Below are positions 1 through 4,016 of a DNA stretch of 6,093 bases, piece after piece. The DNA lies in NCBI GenBank assembly GCA_022720335.1, contig JAIHVJ010000144.1:1-6093 (forward strand). The letters run 5' to 3'. Below the pieces are notes generated by a model, which saw only the letters and a list, made by a program, of their open reading frames with translations, had not been told where the DNA came from and ran no database searches. Source of the stretch: Collinsella sp. (GTDB lineage Bacteria; Actinomycetota; Coriobacteriia; Coriobacteriales; Coriobacteriaceae). Every line of letters starts with the position of its first letter. Positions within the stretch are counted from its first letter, which is position 1. A program made the translations under genes and the position numbers.

Positions 1-347
1 GCGGCACGCGTACAGCGAGCATCACCGGCGCCTGGGTGGCGCTGCACGACGCCCTCGCCATGTGGGTCGAGGCGGGCAAGATCGAGCGCATCCCGCTTAT
101 CGGCCAGGTGGCTGCCATCTCCATGGGCGTTGTCGACGGCAACACCCTGCTCGACTTGGATTATTCCGAGGACAGCCATGCCGAGGTCGACATGAACCTC
201 GTCGCCACCGACACCGGTGAGATGATCGAGCTCCAGGGCACCGGCGAGCAGGCGCCCTTCGACCGTAAGCGCCTCAACGCCCTGCTCGACCTGGGCGACA
301 AAGGTATCGCCGGGCTCATCGAGCTTCAGCGCCAAGCCCTCGCCTAA
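1..347 (+). CDS. rph: Ribonuclease PH, C-terminal part (5' end outside window)
   Basis: RNase PH is a phosphate-dependent 3'-5' exoribonuclease that trims the 3' ends of tRNA precursors; the active form is a hexameric ring. The reading frame is open from base 3 and gives 114 residues ending at TAA 345-347. It begins GTRTASITGAWVALHDAL, the phosphate-binding and active-site segment found near residue 125 of the roughly 240-residue family, so about half the protein lies upstream. The following stretches also match the family: AAISMGVVDG, a LDYSEDSHAEVDMN segment with the conserved acidic residues of the catalytic site, and IELQGTGEQAPF. A GTG at 36-38 is an internal valine, not a start. The gene precedes rdgB, a common pairing. 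The last two bases of its stop codon are part of an inverted repeat (346-382). Confidence 0.96.
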   Translation, partial: GTRTASITGAWVALHDALAMWVEAGKIERIPLIGQVAAISMGVVDGNTLLDLDYSEDSHAEVDMNLVATDTGEMIELQGTGEQAPFDRKRLNALLDLGDKGIAGLIELQRQALA

Positions 348-382
348 CCTACCAAAAAGGGACAGGTTTAATTTGGTAGGTT
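346..382. repeat. 11-bp perfect inverted repeat overlapping the rph stop codon
   Basis: AACCTACCAAA (346-356) and TTTGGTAGGTT (372-382) are exact reverse complements separated by 15 bases that contain GGGACAGG. The right arm runs into TTTT at 381-384. The structure could act as a weak intrinsic terminator for rph, although the stem is AT-rich and the T-run partly belongs to it. It could instead be a small palindromic repeat (REP-like or MITE-like) inserted behind rph. The sequence does not decide between these. The rest of the gap up to rdgB (383-477) holds nothing I recognise. Confidence 0.6.
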
Positions 383-490
383 TTATCTGCGGAGACGTCT
401 AGGCACAAGACAGCCGTTGATTGAGAGGGGAGAGGCAGAGGCCCTCGTCGCCCTCGGCGCGGCATTGCTATAGAGACAAGGAGACCACTT

Positions 491-1132
491 ATGGCACTTG
501 AGAAGATCGACATCGACACCCTCGACCCGGCGGCGACCATCGTCGTGGCAACGGGCAACGCCCATAAGCTCACTGAGATCGAGGCCATTTTGGGCAAGGT
601 TATGCCCGAGGTGCGCTTTGTAGCGCTCGGCCAGCTGGGCAATTTTGAGGATCCCGAGGAAAACGGCACGACGTTTTTGGAGAACGCCATCATCAAGGCC
701 CAAGCCGCGGTCGAAGAGACGGGGCTCATGGCCATTGCCGACGATTCGGGCTTGGTCGTTGATGCCCTGGACGGCGAGCCGGGCGTGTATAGCGCGCGCT
801 ATGCGGGCGTGCACGGCGACGATGCCGCCAACAACGCCAAGCTGCTCGTTAACCTGGAAGGCGTGGCCGACGAGGATCGCACCGCGCGCTTTATGAGCGT
901 CGTTGCGCTCATCGACACGGACGGTTTGGTCACCTATGGTGAGGGCGCCTGCGAGGGCACTATCGCACACGAGGGCCGCGGCGATCACGGCTTTGGCTAC
1001 GACCCGCTGTTCCTGCCGGTCGACACGCCGGGCAAGACCATGGCCGAGCTGACGGCTGACGAGAAGAACGCCATCAGCCATCGTTTCCACGCGCTCGAGC
1101 ATCTGTCCGCCAAGCTGACGGGCGAGGAGTAG
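491..1132 (+). CDS. rdgB: XTP/dITP diphosphatase (RdgB/HAM1 family)
   Basis: The enzyme hydrolyses non-canonical purine triphosphates (dITP, XTP, ITP) to monophosphates and pyrophosphate in the cytoplasm, keeping deaminated bases out of DNA and RNA. The protein has 213 residues, slightly longer than the usual ~195-205 because of an N-terminal extension of about 15 residues. Family landmarks occur in order: TGNAHKLTEI (T21-I30, substrate-binding loop), GTTFLENAIIKA, IADDSGLVVDAL with the metal/catalytic aspartates D84 and D85, PGVYSARYAG, GFGYDPLF (G167-F174, base recognition) and ISHR (I195-R198). The ATG at 491 is chosen because AAGGAG (478-483) stands 7 bases upstream. It ends 3 bases before the dtd start, so the two genes are translationally linked. 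No convincing promoter is seen in the 143-base gap after rph. Confidence 0.96.
   Translation: MALEKIDIDTLDPAATIVVATGNAHKLTEIEAILGKVMPEVRFVALGQLGNFEDPEENGTTFLENAIIKAQAAVEETGLMAIADDSGLVVDALDGEPGVYSARYAGVHGDDAANNAKLLVNLEGVADEDRTARFMSVVALIDTDGLVTYGEGACEGTIAHEGRGDHGFGYDPLFLPVDTPGKTMAELTADEKNAISHRFHALEHLSAKLTGEE
1124..1129 (+). promoter_or_regulatory. Ribosome binding site for dtd, inside rdgB
   Basis: GAGGAG forms the last two sense codons (Glu-Glu) of rdgB and sits 6 bases before the GTG at 1136. It supports the GTG start of dtd and suggests translational coupling. The veg-ispE junction has the same arrangement. Confidence 0.75.
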
Positions 1133-1135
1133 ACC

Positions 1136-1467
1136 GTGCGTGCGGTGGTGCAGCGCGTGCTCAACGCCGGCGTGACGGTCGACGGCGAGTGCGTGGGCCG
1201 CATTGGACGCGGCTACCTGGTGCTGCTGGGTGTGGGCCATGGCGATACGCGTGCCGAGGCCGACAAGCTGTGGGGCAAGCTCCGGGGCTTGCGCATTAAC
1301 GAGGACGAGAACGGCAAGACCAACTTGGCGCTTGCCGATGTCGACGGCGAGGTGCTCGTGGTGTCGCAGTTCACGCTGTTCGCCGATTGCCGCCACGGTC
1401 GCCGCCCATCGTTTACGGATGCCGGCGCGGTCCATTTACCATCGTCCTGGACACCGACAATCTTTAG
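1136..1467 (+). pseudogene. dtd: D-aminoacyl-tRNA deacylase, internally deleted and frameshifted
   Basis: DTD removes D-amino acids (and glycine from tRNA-Ala) from mischarged tRNAs; it is normally a ~145-residue homodimer. The first 97 residues from GTG 1136 are intact and typical: MRAVVQRVLNAGVTVDGE, LVLLGV, and VSQFTLFAD with S77-L81 at the same numbering as the E. coli enzyme, then GRRPSFTDAG. After about base 1427 the original frame leaves the family and reads an unrelated tail to TAG 1547-1549. One base-frame away, bases 1429-1467 read GPFTIVLDTDNL-stop, which matches the C-terminal end of DTD including the Gly-cisPro (GP) motif of the active site. The gene has therefore lost an internal piece of roughly 40 codons, with net loss of 3n+1 bases. 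The product would lack half of the active site and part of the fold and is expected to be inactive. A sequencing or assembly error cannot be excluded, but a simple single-base indel would not explain the missing codons. Confidence 0.88.
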
Positions 1468-1495
1468 GTTACGCGGTTTTACTAAACCGCGTAAC
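1468..1495. repeat. Palindromic repeat, copy A, directly after dtd
   Basis: GTTACGCGGTTT (1468-1479) and AAACCGCGTAAC (1484-1495) are perfect 12-base complements around a TACT loop. The left arm begins at the base after the dtd-remnant stop TAG. A second copy lies at 5984-6012 behind lysS. There is no T-run, so it is not a classical intrinsic terminator. It is probably a dispersed 3'-end palindrome of the REP type or an RNA-stability hairpin; a protein-binding site is also possible. Confidence 0.8.
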
Positions 1496-1553
1496 AACTG
1501 GTCATGCGAGGTTGTCGTCTGGTACGTATTTGGGACCGGGCTTATTTAGCTAC

Positions 1554-1583
1554 TTGCGTATGGCGGCAGCAGGGTGCTATAGT
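1554..1583 (+). promoter_or_regulatory. Sigma-70-type promoter for veg-ispE
   Basis: The -35 is TTGCGT (1554-1559). After an 18-base spacer comes the -10 TATAGT (1578-1583), preceded by TG one base upstream (TGC-TATAGT), an extended -10. Transcription would start near 1590 and give a leader of about 60 bases. In Bacillus the veg promoter is known to be very strong; the extended -10 here is in keeping with that. Confidence 0.65.
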
Positions 1584-1603
1584 ATTAGAGTTTTGTCTAT
1601 CTT

Positions 1604-1623
1604 AGGGGTATTATCCCCTTTTT
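1604..1623 (+). terminator. Short terminator-like hairpin in the veg leader
   Basis: AGGGG (1604-1608) pairs with CCCCT (1615-1619) around a 6-base loop, followed by TTTTT (1619-1623). The stem is only 5 bp, so termination would be weak. It starts about 14 bases after the predicted transcription start of veg, so it may partly attenuate veg-ispE, or mainly stop readthrough from the rdgB-dtd side. Confidence 0.45.
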
Positions 1624-1636
1624 GAATTGCACCTTC

Positions 1637-1642
1637 TGGAGG
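1637..1642 (+). promoter_or_regulatory. Ribosome binding site fixing the veg start
   Basis: TGGAGG lies 8 bases before ATG 1651. An in-frame TTG at 1627 lies upstream of this site and has none of its own, so ATG 1651 is the start. Confidence 0.75.
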
Positions 1643-1650
1643 CCCTGTTC

Positions 1651-1947
1651 ATGGAAGAGATGGAAGTCAATCACGTCGACGACATCCACGAGAAGCTGAC
1701 CGATATGGTGGGCGATCGCGTCAAGGTGAAGGCCAACATGGGCCGCACCCGCGTTGTCGAGCGCATGGGCACCATCAAGAGCGTCCACCCCGCCGTCTTT
1801 ATCGTCGAGGTCGACGAGCGTCGCGGCCGCAAGTCGCGTCAGTCCTACCAGTATATTGATGTGCTCACCGGTCAGGTCGAGCTGTTCGACCCCGAGAGCG
1901 GCGAGCATATCTTTACCCCGCTCGGCAATCAGCTCGAGGAGCATTAA
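1651..1947 (+). CDS. veg: Veg family protein (DUF1021)
   Basis: This 98-residue protein resembles Bacillus subtilis Veg, a small conserved protein encoded next to ispE whose reported role is in biofilm formation; its molecular function is not settled. The body DIHEKLTDMVGDRVKVKAN, followed by GRTRVVERMGTI, HPAVFIVEVDE and the SYQYIDVLTGQVEL segment, gives the basic, beta-rich small-barrel pattern of the family. There is no signal peptide or membrane segment, so it is cytoplasmic. ATG 1651 is chosen for its ribosome binding site at 1637-1642. The gene is 2 bases upstream of ispE and is almost certainly cotranscribed with it from the promoter at 1554-1583; veg lies close to ispE in Bacillus too. 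The acidic C-terminal tail (EQ-rich, ending LEEH) is specific to this protein. Confidence 0.85.
   Translation: MEEMEVNHVDDIHEKLTDMVGDRVKVKANMGRTRVVERMGTIKSVHPAVFIVEVDERRGRKSRQSYQYIDVLTGQVELFDPESGEHIFTPLGNQLEEH
1936..1941 (+). promoter_or_regulatory. Ribosome binding site for ispE, inside veg
   Basis: GAGGAG encodes the final Glu-Glu of veg and lies 8 bases before GTG 1950. It supports that non-ATG start and coupled translation of veg and ispE. Confidence 0.75.
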
Positions 1948-1949
1948 CG

Positions 1950-2846
1950 GTGACCGATCGGTCCCTGACTCTTTCCGCGCCGGCAAAGATTAACCTCTAC
2001 CTGGGGGTTCATACCGAGCGCGATGACCGCGGCTACCACAGGGTCGATTCCCTGATGGCGGCCGTCGGTCTTTCCGATACCGTGACGGTCACGCTGGCGC
2101 AGGCGCTGACCGTCCAGACGGTTCCGGCATCAGATTTTCCCATGCAAAAGAATACGGCGTATCGGGCTGCGGTTGCTATGGCCGAGCATTATGGTCGCGA
2201 GGCAAACATCTGCGTGACGATTGAGAAGCGCATTCCATTGTGCGCCGGCTTGGGCGGCCCCTCGACGGATGCGGCCGCGGTCATTGTCGCCTTGGCAGAG
2301 CTGTGGGGTATCGATCGTGCCGATTCCGCGCTGGATAACATCGCGCGCGGCATTGGCGCCGACGTTCCCTTCTTTTTGCATGCCAGCCCTGCATTTTACG
2401 TGGGCGGGGGAGACGTGCTGGCAACTGAGTACCCCGCGCTGCCCGCGACGCCCGTCGTGCTGGTCAAGCCGCGCGAGGCAAGTGTTTCGACAATTGAAGC
2501 CTATCGACGTTTTGACGAGGCCTCGGTGCCTGCGGACAAGCCCGGCGCGATAGCTTCTGCCTTGCGTGCTGGTGATGCCGAGACGGCATATGCACTCATC
2601 CATAACAACCTTGGTGTCATTTCCGCACAGATGGAGTCGCAGATTCAAACGGTCCTCGACTGGCTGCGTAAACAGGACGGAACCGTTGCTGTAGATGTGT
2701 GCGGATCGGGTGCCTGCTCGTTTGCCATTTGCGACACCGCTGCCACGGCCGAAAGGCTTGCCGATGCTGCCCAGCAAAATGGCTGGTGGGCCTGCGCGAC
2801 TGAGCTTATTCCCAACACGGTTCAAATCGACGCGCCAAAGAAATAA
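1950..2846 (+). CDS. ispE: 4-diphosphocytidyl-2-C-methyl-D-erythritol kinase
   Basis: IspE phosphorylates CDP-methylerythritol with ATP, the fourth step of the MEP pathway to isoprenoid precursors, so the organism presumably uses that route. The 298-residue length is normal. GHMP-kinase landmarks occur in order: SAPAKINLYLGV with the catalytic lysine K13, YHRVDSLM, the ATP loop CAGLGGPSTDAAA (around G100-A110), GIGADVPFFLH with the putative catalytic aspartate D138, and the C-terminal glycine motif CGSGACSF (G252-C256). In the ATP loop a proline (P104) occupies a place that is usually glycine (GLGGGSS or GLAGGSS). The GTG start is favoured by GAGGAG at 1936-1941 and by the correct distance to PAKIN. 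Codon use is less biased toward C/G endings than in greA or lysS, which fits moderate expression. No terminator separates it from the downstream tRNA. Confidence 0.95.
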   Translation: MTDRSLTLSAPAKINLYLGVHTERDDRGYHRVDSLMAAVGLSDTVTVTLAQALTVQTVPASDFPMQKNTAYRAAVAMAEHYGREANICVTIEKRIPLCAGLGGPSTDAAAVIVALAELWGIDRADSALDNIARGIGADVPFFLHASPAFYVGGGDVLATEYPALPATPVVLVKPREASVSTIEAYRRFDEASVPADKPGAIASALRAGDAETAYALIHNNLGVISAQMESQIQTVLDWLRKQDGTVAVDVCGSGACSFAICDTAATAERLADAAQQNGWWACATELIPNTVQIDAPKK

Positions 2847-2887
2847 AAATTTCTCTAGCATGCGGCGAAAATCTTTGTTACTATAGT
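2837..2887 (+). promoter_or_regulatory. tRNA-Pro promoter: A/T-rich upstream element and -10
   Basis: The -10 is TATAGT (2882-2887). The region 17 bases upstream (2859-2864, CATGCG) is a poor -35. The block at 2837-2854 (AAAGAAATAAAAATTTCT) is A/T-rich and falls where an UP element would contact the RNA polymerase alpha subunit. The predicted start at about 2894 is within 1-2 bases of the mature tRNA 5' end (2896). The A/T block also overlaps the ispE stop codon. Confidence 0.5.
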
Positions 2888-2895
2888 CGAGCTAA

Positions 2896-2972
2896 CGGGT
2901 TGTGGCTCAGTTTGGTAGAGCACTGCGTTCGGGACGCAGGGGTCGCTGGTTCAAATCCAGTCAACCCGACCA
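2896..2972 (+). tRNA. tRNA-Pro (anticodon CGG)
   Basis: The full cloverleaf is visible in 77 bases: acceptor stem CGGGTTG/CAACCCG (7 bp), TG at 8-9, D arm GCTC-AGTTTGGTA-GAGC, anticodon stem CTGCG/CGCAG with loop TTCGGGA, a 5-base variable loop GGGTC, T arm GCTGG-TTCAAAT-CCAGT (one G-T pair), discriminator A and encoded CCA. The anticodon at loop positions 34-36 is CGG, reading CCG proline codons; G37 follows, as is usual for proline tRNAs. It is a single tRNA unit with its own promoter and terminator. A loose open frame running through it into tatA is not a gene. Confidence 0.98.
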
Positions 2973-2982
2973 GAGCATGAGG

Positions 2983-3011
2983 AGGGACCGCTTCTTGCGG
3001 TCCCTTTTTTT
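2983..3011 (+). terminator. Intrinsic terminator of the tRNA-Pro unit
   Basis: AGGGACCGC (2983-2991) pairs perfectly with GCGGTCCCT (2997-3005) around a TTCTT loop, followed by seven T (3005-3011). It begins 10 bases after the tRNA CCA end and isolates tatA from upstream transcription. Confidence 0.93.
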
Positions 3012-3019
3012 AGCTATTG

Positions 3020-3048
3020 TTGTGATACCGCGATACCCGCGGTATACT
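3020..3048 (+). promoter_or_regulatory. Sigma-70-type promoter for tatA
   Basis: TTGTGA (3020-3025) and TATACT (3043-3048) are separated by exactly 17 bases. Transcription should begin near 3055, giving a leader of about 30 bases before ATG 3085. The promoter follows the tRNA terminator immediately. Confidence 0.75.
3025..3045. promoter_or_regulatory. Candidate operator: inverted repeat in the tatA promoter spacer
   Basis: ATACCGCG (3025-3032) and CGCGGTAT (3038-3045) are perfect 8-base complements with a 5-base centre. The repeat fills the space between the -35 and -10 boxes and overlaps both. A repressor bound here would block polymerase. The element could also be a chance palindrome; the cognate regulator is not in the window. 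Confidence 0.4.
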
Positions 3049-3084
3049 CATTCGAGCTTGTCTCGCTGTATTGTGGAGGTCTAC

Positions 3085-3360
3085 ATGTTTGGACTGAGGG
3101 CTCCTGAGCTCATCATTATTCTCGTCGTTGTCCTGATTATCTTCGGGCCCAAGAACCTGCCGAAGCTCGGCAAGTCCCTCGGCTCCACCGTCAAGAATAT
3201 CCGCGAGGGTATGGAGGGCGACGATAAGGCCGAGACCAAGCAGGCCGAGGAGGTCGTGGTCGAGCAGTCCGAGGAGGACAAGGAGATCGCTGAGCTCGAG
3301 GCCAAGCTCGCTGCTGCCAAGAAGAAGCAGGCAGAGGACAGCGACGCGGACGCAGAGTAG
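3085..3360 (+). CDS. tatA: Sec-independent protein translocase subunit TatA
   Basis: TatA multimers with TatC form the pore that exports folded proteins bearing twin-arginine signals across the cytoplasmic membrane. The 91-residue protein has the family layout: a short N-terminus (MFGLRAPEL), one hydrophobic helix at residues 9-20 (LIIILVVVLIIF), the FGPKNLPKLG hinge at 20-29, an amphipathic helix SLGSTVKNIREGM, and a charged tail. The tail (47-91) is rich in E, D and K and ends in a likely coiled-coil stretch, EIAELEAKLAAAKKKQAED. E8 sits where a polar residue is functionally important in TatA. ATG 3085 is chosen because GGAGGT (3075-3080) lies just upstream and a promoter lies at 3020-3048; longer in-frame starts would run through the tRNA. 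It stands alone between two terminators, with no tatC in view. TatB is less likely given the single short helix, FGP hinge and length. Confidence 0.93.
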   Translation: MFGLRAPELIIILVVVLIIFGPKNLPKLGKSLGSTVKNIREGMEGDDKAETKQAEEVVVEQSEEDKEIAELEAKLAAAKKKQAEDSDADAE

Positions 3361-3385
3361 TCCCATCCCTTTGGGGTGAGCACCT

Positions 3386-3418
3386 GACCGGCTTGCCCGC
3401 AGGCTAGCCGGTCTTTTT
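3386..3418 (+). terminator. Intrinsic terminator of tatA
   Basis: GACCGGCT (3386-3393) pairs with AGCCGGTC (3406-3413). A further GCC/GGC pairing (3395-3397 with 3402-3404) extends the stem across a T-T mismatch to a CGCA loop. TTTTT (3414-3418) follows. It lies 25 bases after the tatA stop. Confidence 0.92.
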
Positions 3419-3425
3419 CGTTTTG

Positions 3426-3431
3426 TTGACA
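3426..3431 (+). promoter_or_regulatory. Possible -35 box upstream of greA
   Basis: TTGACA is a perfect -35 consensus just past the tatA terminator, but no acceptable -10 lies 15-19 bases downstream, where AGAGTTGGGG overlaps the greA ribosome binding site. The greA promoter is therefore unresolved. Confidence 0.25.
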
Positions 3432-3466
3432 GTTGATTGTTTGATCAGAGTTGGGGAGATATCCGT

Positions 3467-3937
3467 ATGGACGCAAGCCAGATCGTACTGACCGCTGAGG
3501 GCCGCCAGAAGCTCGTCGAGGAGCTCGCTTGGCGTGAGGGCGATTACGCCAAGGAGATCGTCGAGGACATCAAGGAAGCCCGCGCGTTCGGCGACCTTTC
3601 GGAGAACTCCGAGTACGACGCCGCTAAGGACAAGCAGGCCCAGAACGCCGCTCGTATTGCCGAGATCCAGGCCATCCTCGCCAACGCTCAGGTTGCTGCC
3701 ACCACGGGCGACCTGACCGTCTCCATCGGTTCCACCGTTTCGCTGATTGATCCCAACGGCGAGGTCATGGAAGTCACGCTCGTCGGTACCACCGAGACCA
3801 ACTCGCTCGAGCACAAGATCTCCAACGAGTCTCCGGTCGGCCACGCCATCATCGGTCACGGCGAGGGCGACTCCGTCGAGGTCGTTACGCCTTCCGGCAA
3901 GACTCGCGTCTACACCATCGCCAAGATCGCACGCTAG
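3467..3937 (+). CDS. greA: Transcription elongation factor GreA
   Basis: GreA inserts its coiled coil into the RNA polymerase secondary channel and stimulates cleavage of backtracked transcripts. At 156 residues it is full length (E. coli 158). Residues 1-75 form the helical hairpin: VLTAEGRQKLVEELAW, then the tip motif ARAFGDLSENSEYDAA, where D43 and E46 correspond to the acidic pair that coordinates the catalytic magnesium. Residues ~80-156 form the FKBP-like domain (SIGSTVSLID, NESPVGHAIIG, VVTPSGKTRVYTI). ATG 3467 has GGGGAG (3453-3458) 8 bases upstream; the in-frame TTG at 3437 lies upstream of that site and is rejected. Codon use is strongly biased to C/G endings, suggesting high expression. 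The greA-lysS order is recurrent in bacteria. Confidence 0.96.
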   Translation: MDASQIVLTAEGRQKLVEELAWREGDYAKEIVEDIKEARAFGDLSENSEYDAAKDKQAQNAARIAEIQAILANAQVAATTGDLTVSIGSTVSLIDPNGEVMEVTLVGTTETNSLEHKISNESPVGHAIIGHGEGDSVEVVTPSGKTRVYTIAKIAR

Positions 3938-3941
3938 ACCA

Positions 3942-3998
3942 CGGTCCCGCGTAAAGGTATGTTTTCGCTCCCTGGGACCGAATCCTGGGGAGCGTTTT
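3942..3998 (+). terminator. Terminator or attenuator between greA and lysS
   Basis: Bases 3966-3977 pair with 3983-3994 to form a continuous 12-bp stem (two G-T pairs at 3973/3987 and 3974/3986) with loop CCGAA, followed by TTTTAGTTT. This is a credible intrinsic terminator. Upstream, CGGTCCC (3942-3948) is perfectly complementary to GGGACCG (3974-3980), which lies in the inner arm and loop of the terminator. The two folds exclude each other, as in terminator/antiterminator switches. No separate lysS promoter is evident, so lysS may depend on readthrough. Confidence 0.65.
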
Positions 3999-4016
3999 AG
4001 TTTGAGGAGCTAACTT

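Noticed and set aside
466..474. Extended -10 (TGCTATAGA) as a promoter for rdgB
   Set aside because: There is no -35 at the right distance, and the predicted start near 481 would fall within the rdgB ribosome binding site, leaving it incomplete.
383..1435. Long open frame on the - strand (350 codons) opposite rdgB and dtd
   Set aside because: It mirrors the codon bias of the genuine GC-rich genes on the + strand, shows no recognisable family motifs, and crosses an intergenic region and two identified genes.
1468..1549. Tail of the in-frame dtd product (to TAG 1549) as a genuine novel C-terminus
   Set aside because: It is translated from the palindrome and intergenic DNA and has no DTD similarity, while the true C-terminal codons are present in another frame at 1429-1467.
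2902..3084. N-terminal extension of tatA starting inside the tRNA gene
   Set aside because: It would be translated from tRNA sequence and through a strong terminator. A promoter and ribosome binding site directly precede ATG 3085, which gives a normal TatA N-terminus.
3935..4016. T-box riboswitch upstream of lysS (GGTCCCGCG is reminiscent of the end of the T-box motif)
   Set aside because: The gap is only 79 bases, too short for stem I and the antiterminator of a T-box, and the core motif is not matched. Only a simple hairpin competition is supported.
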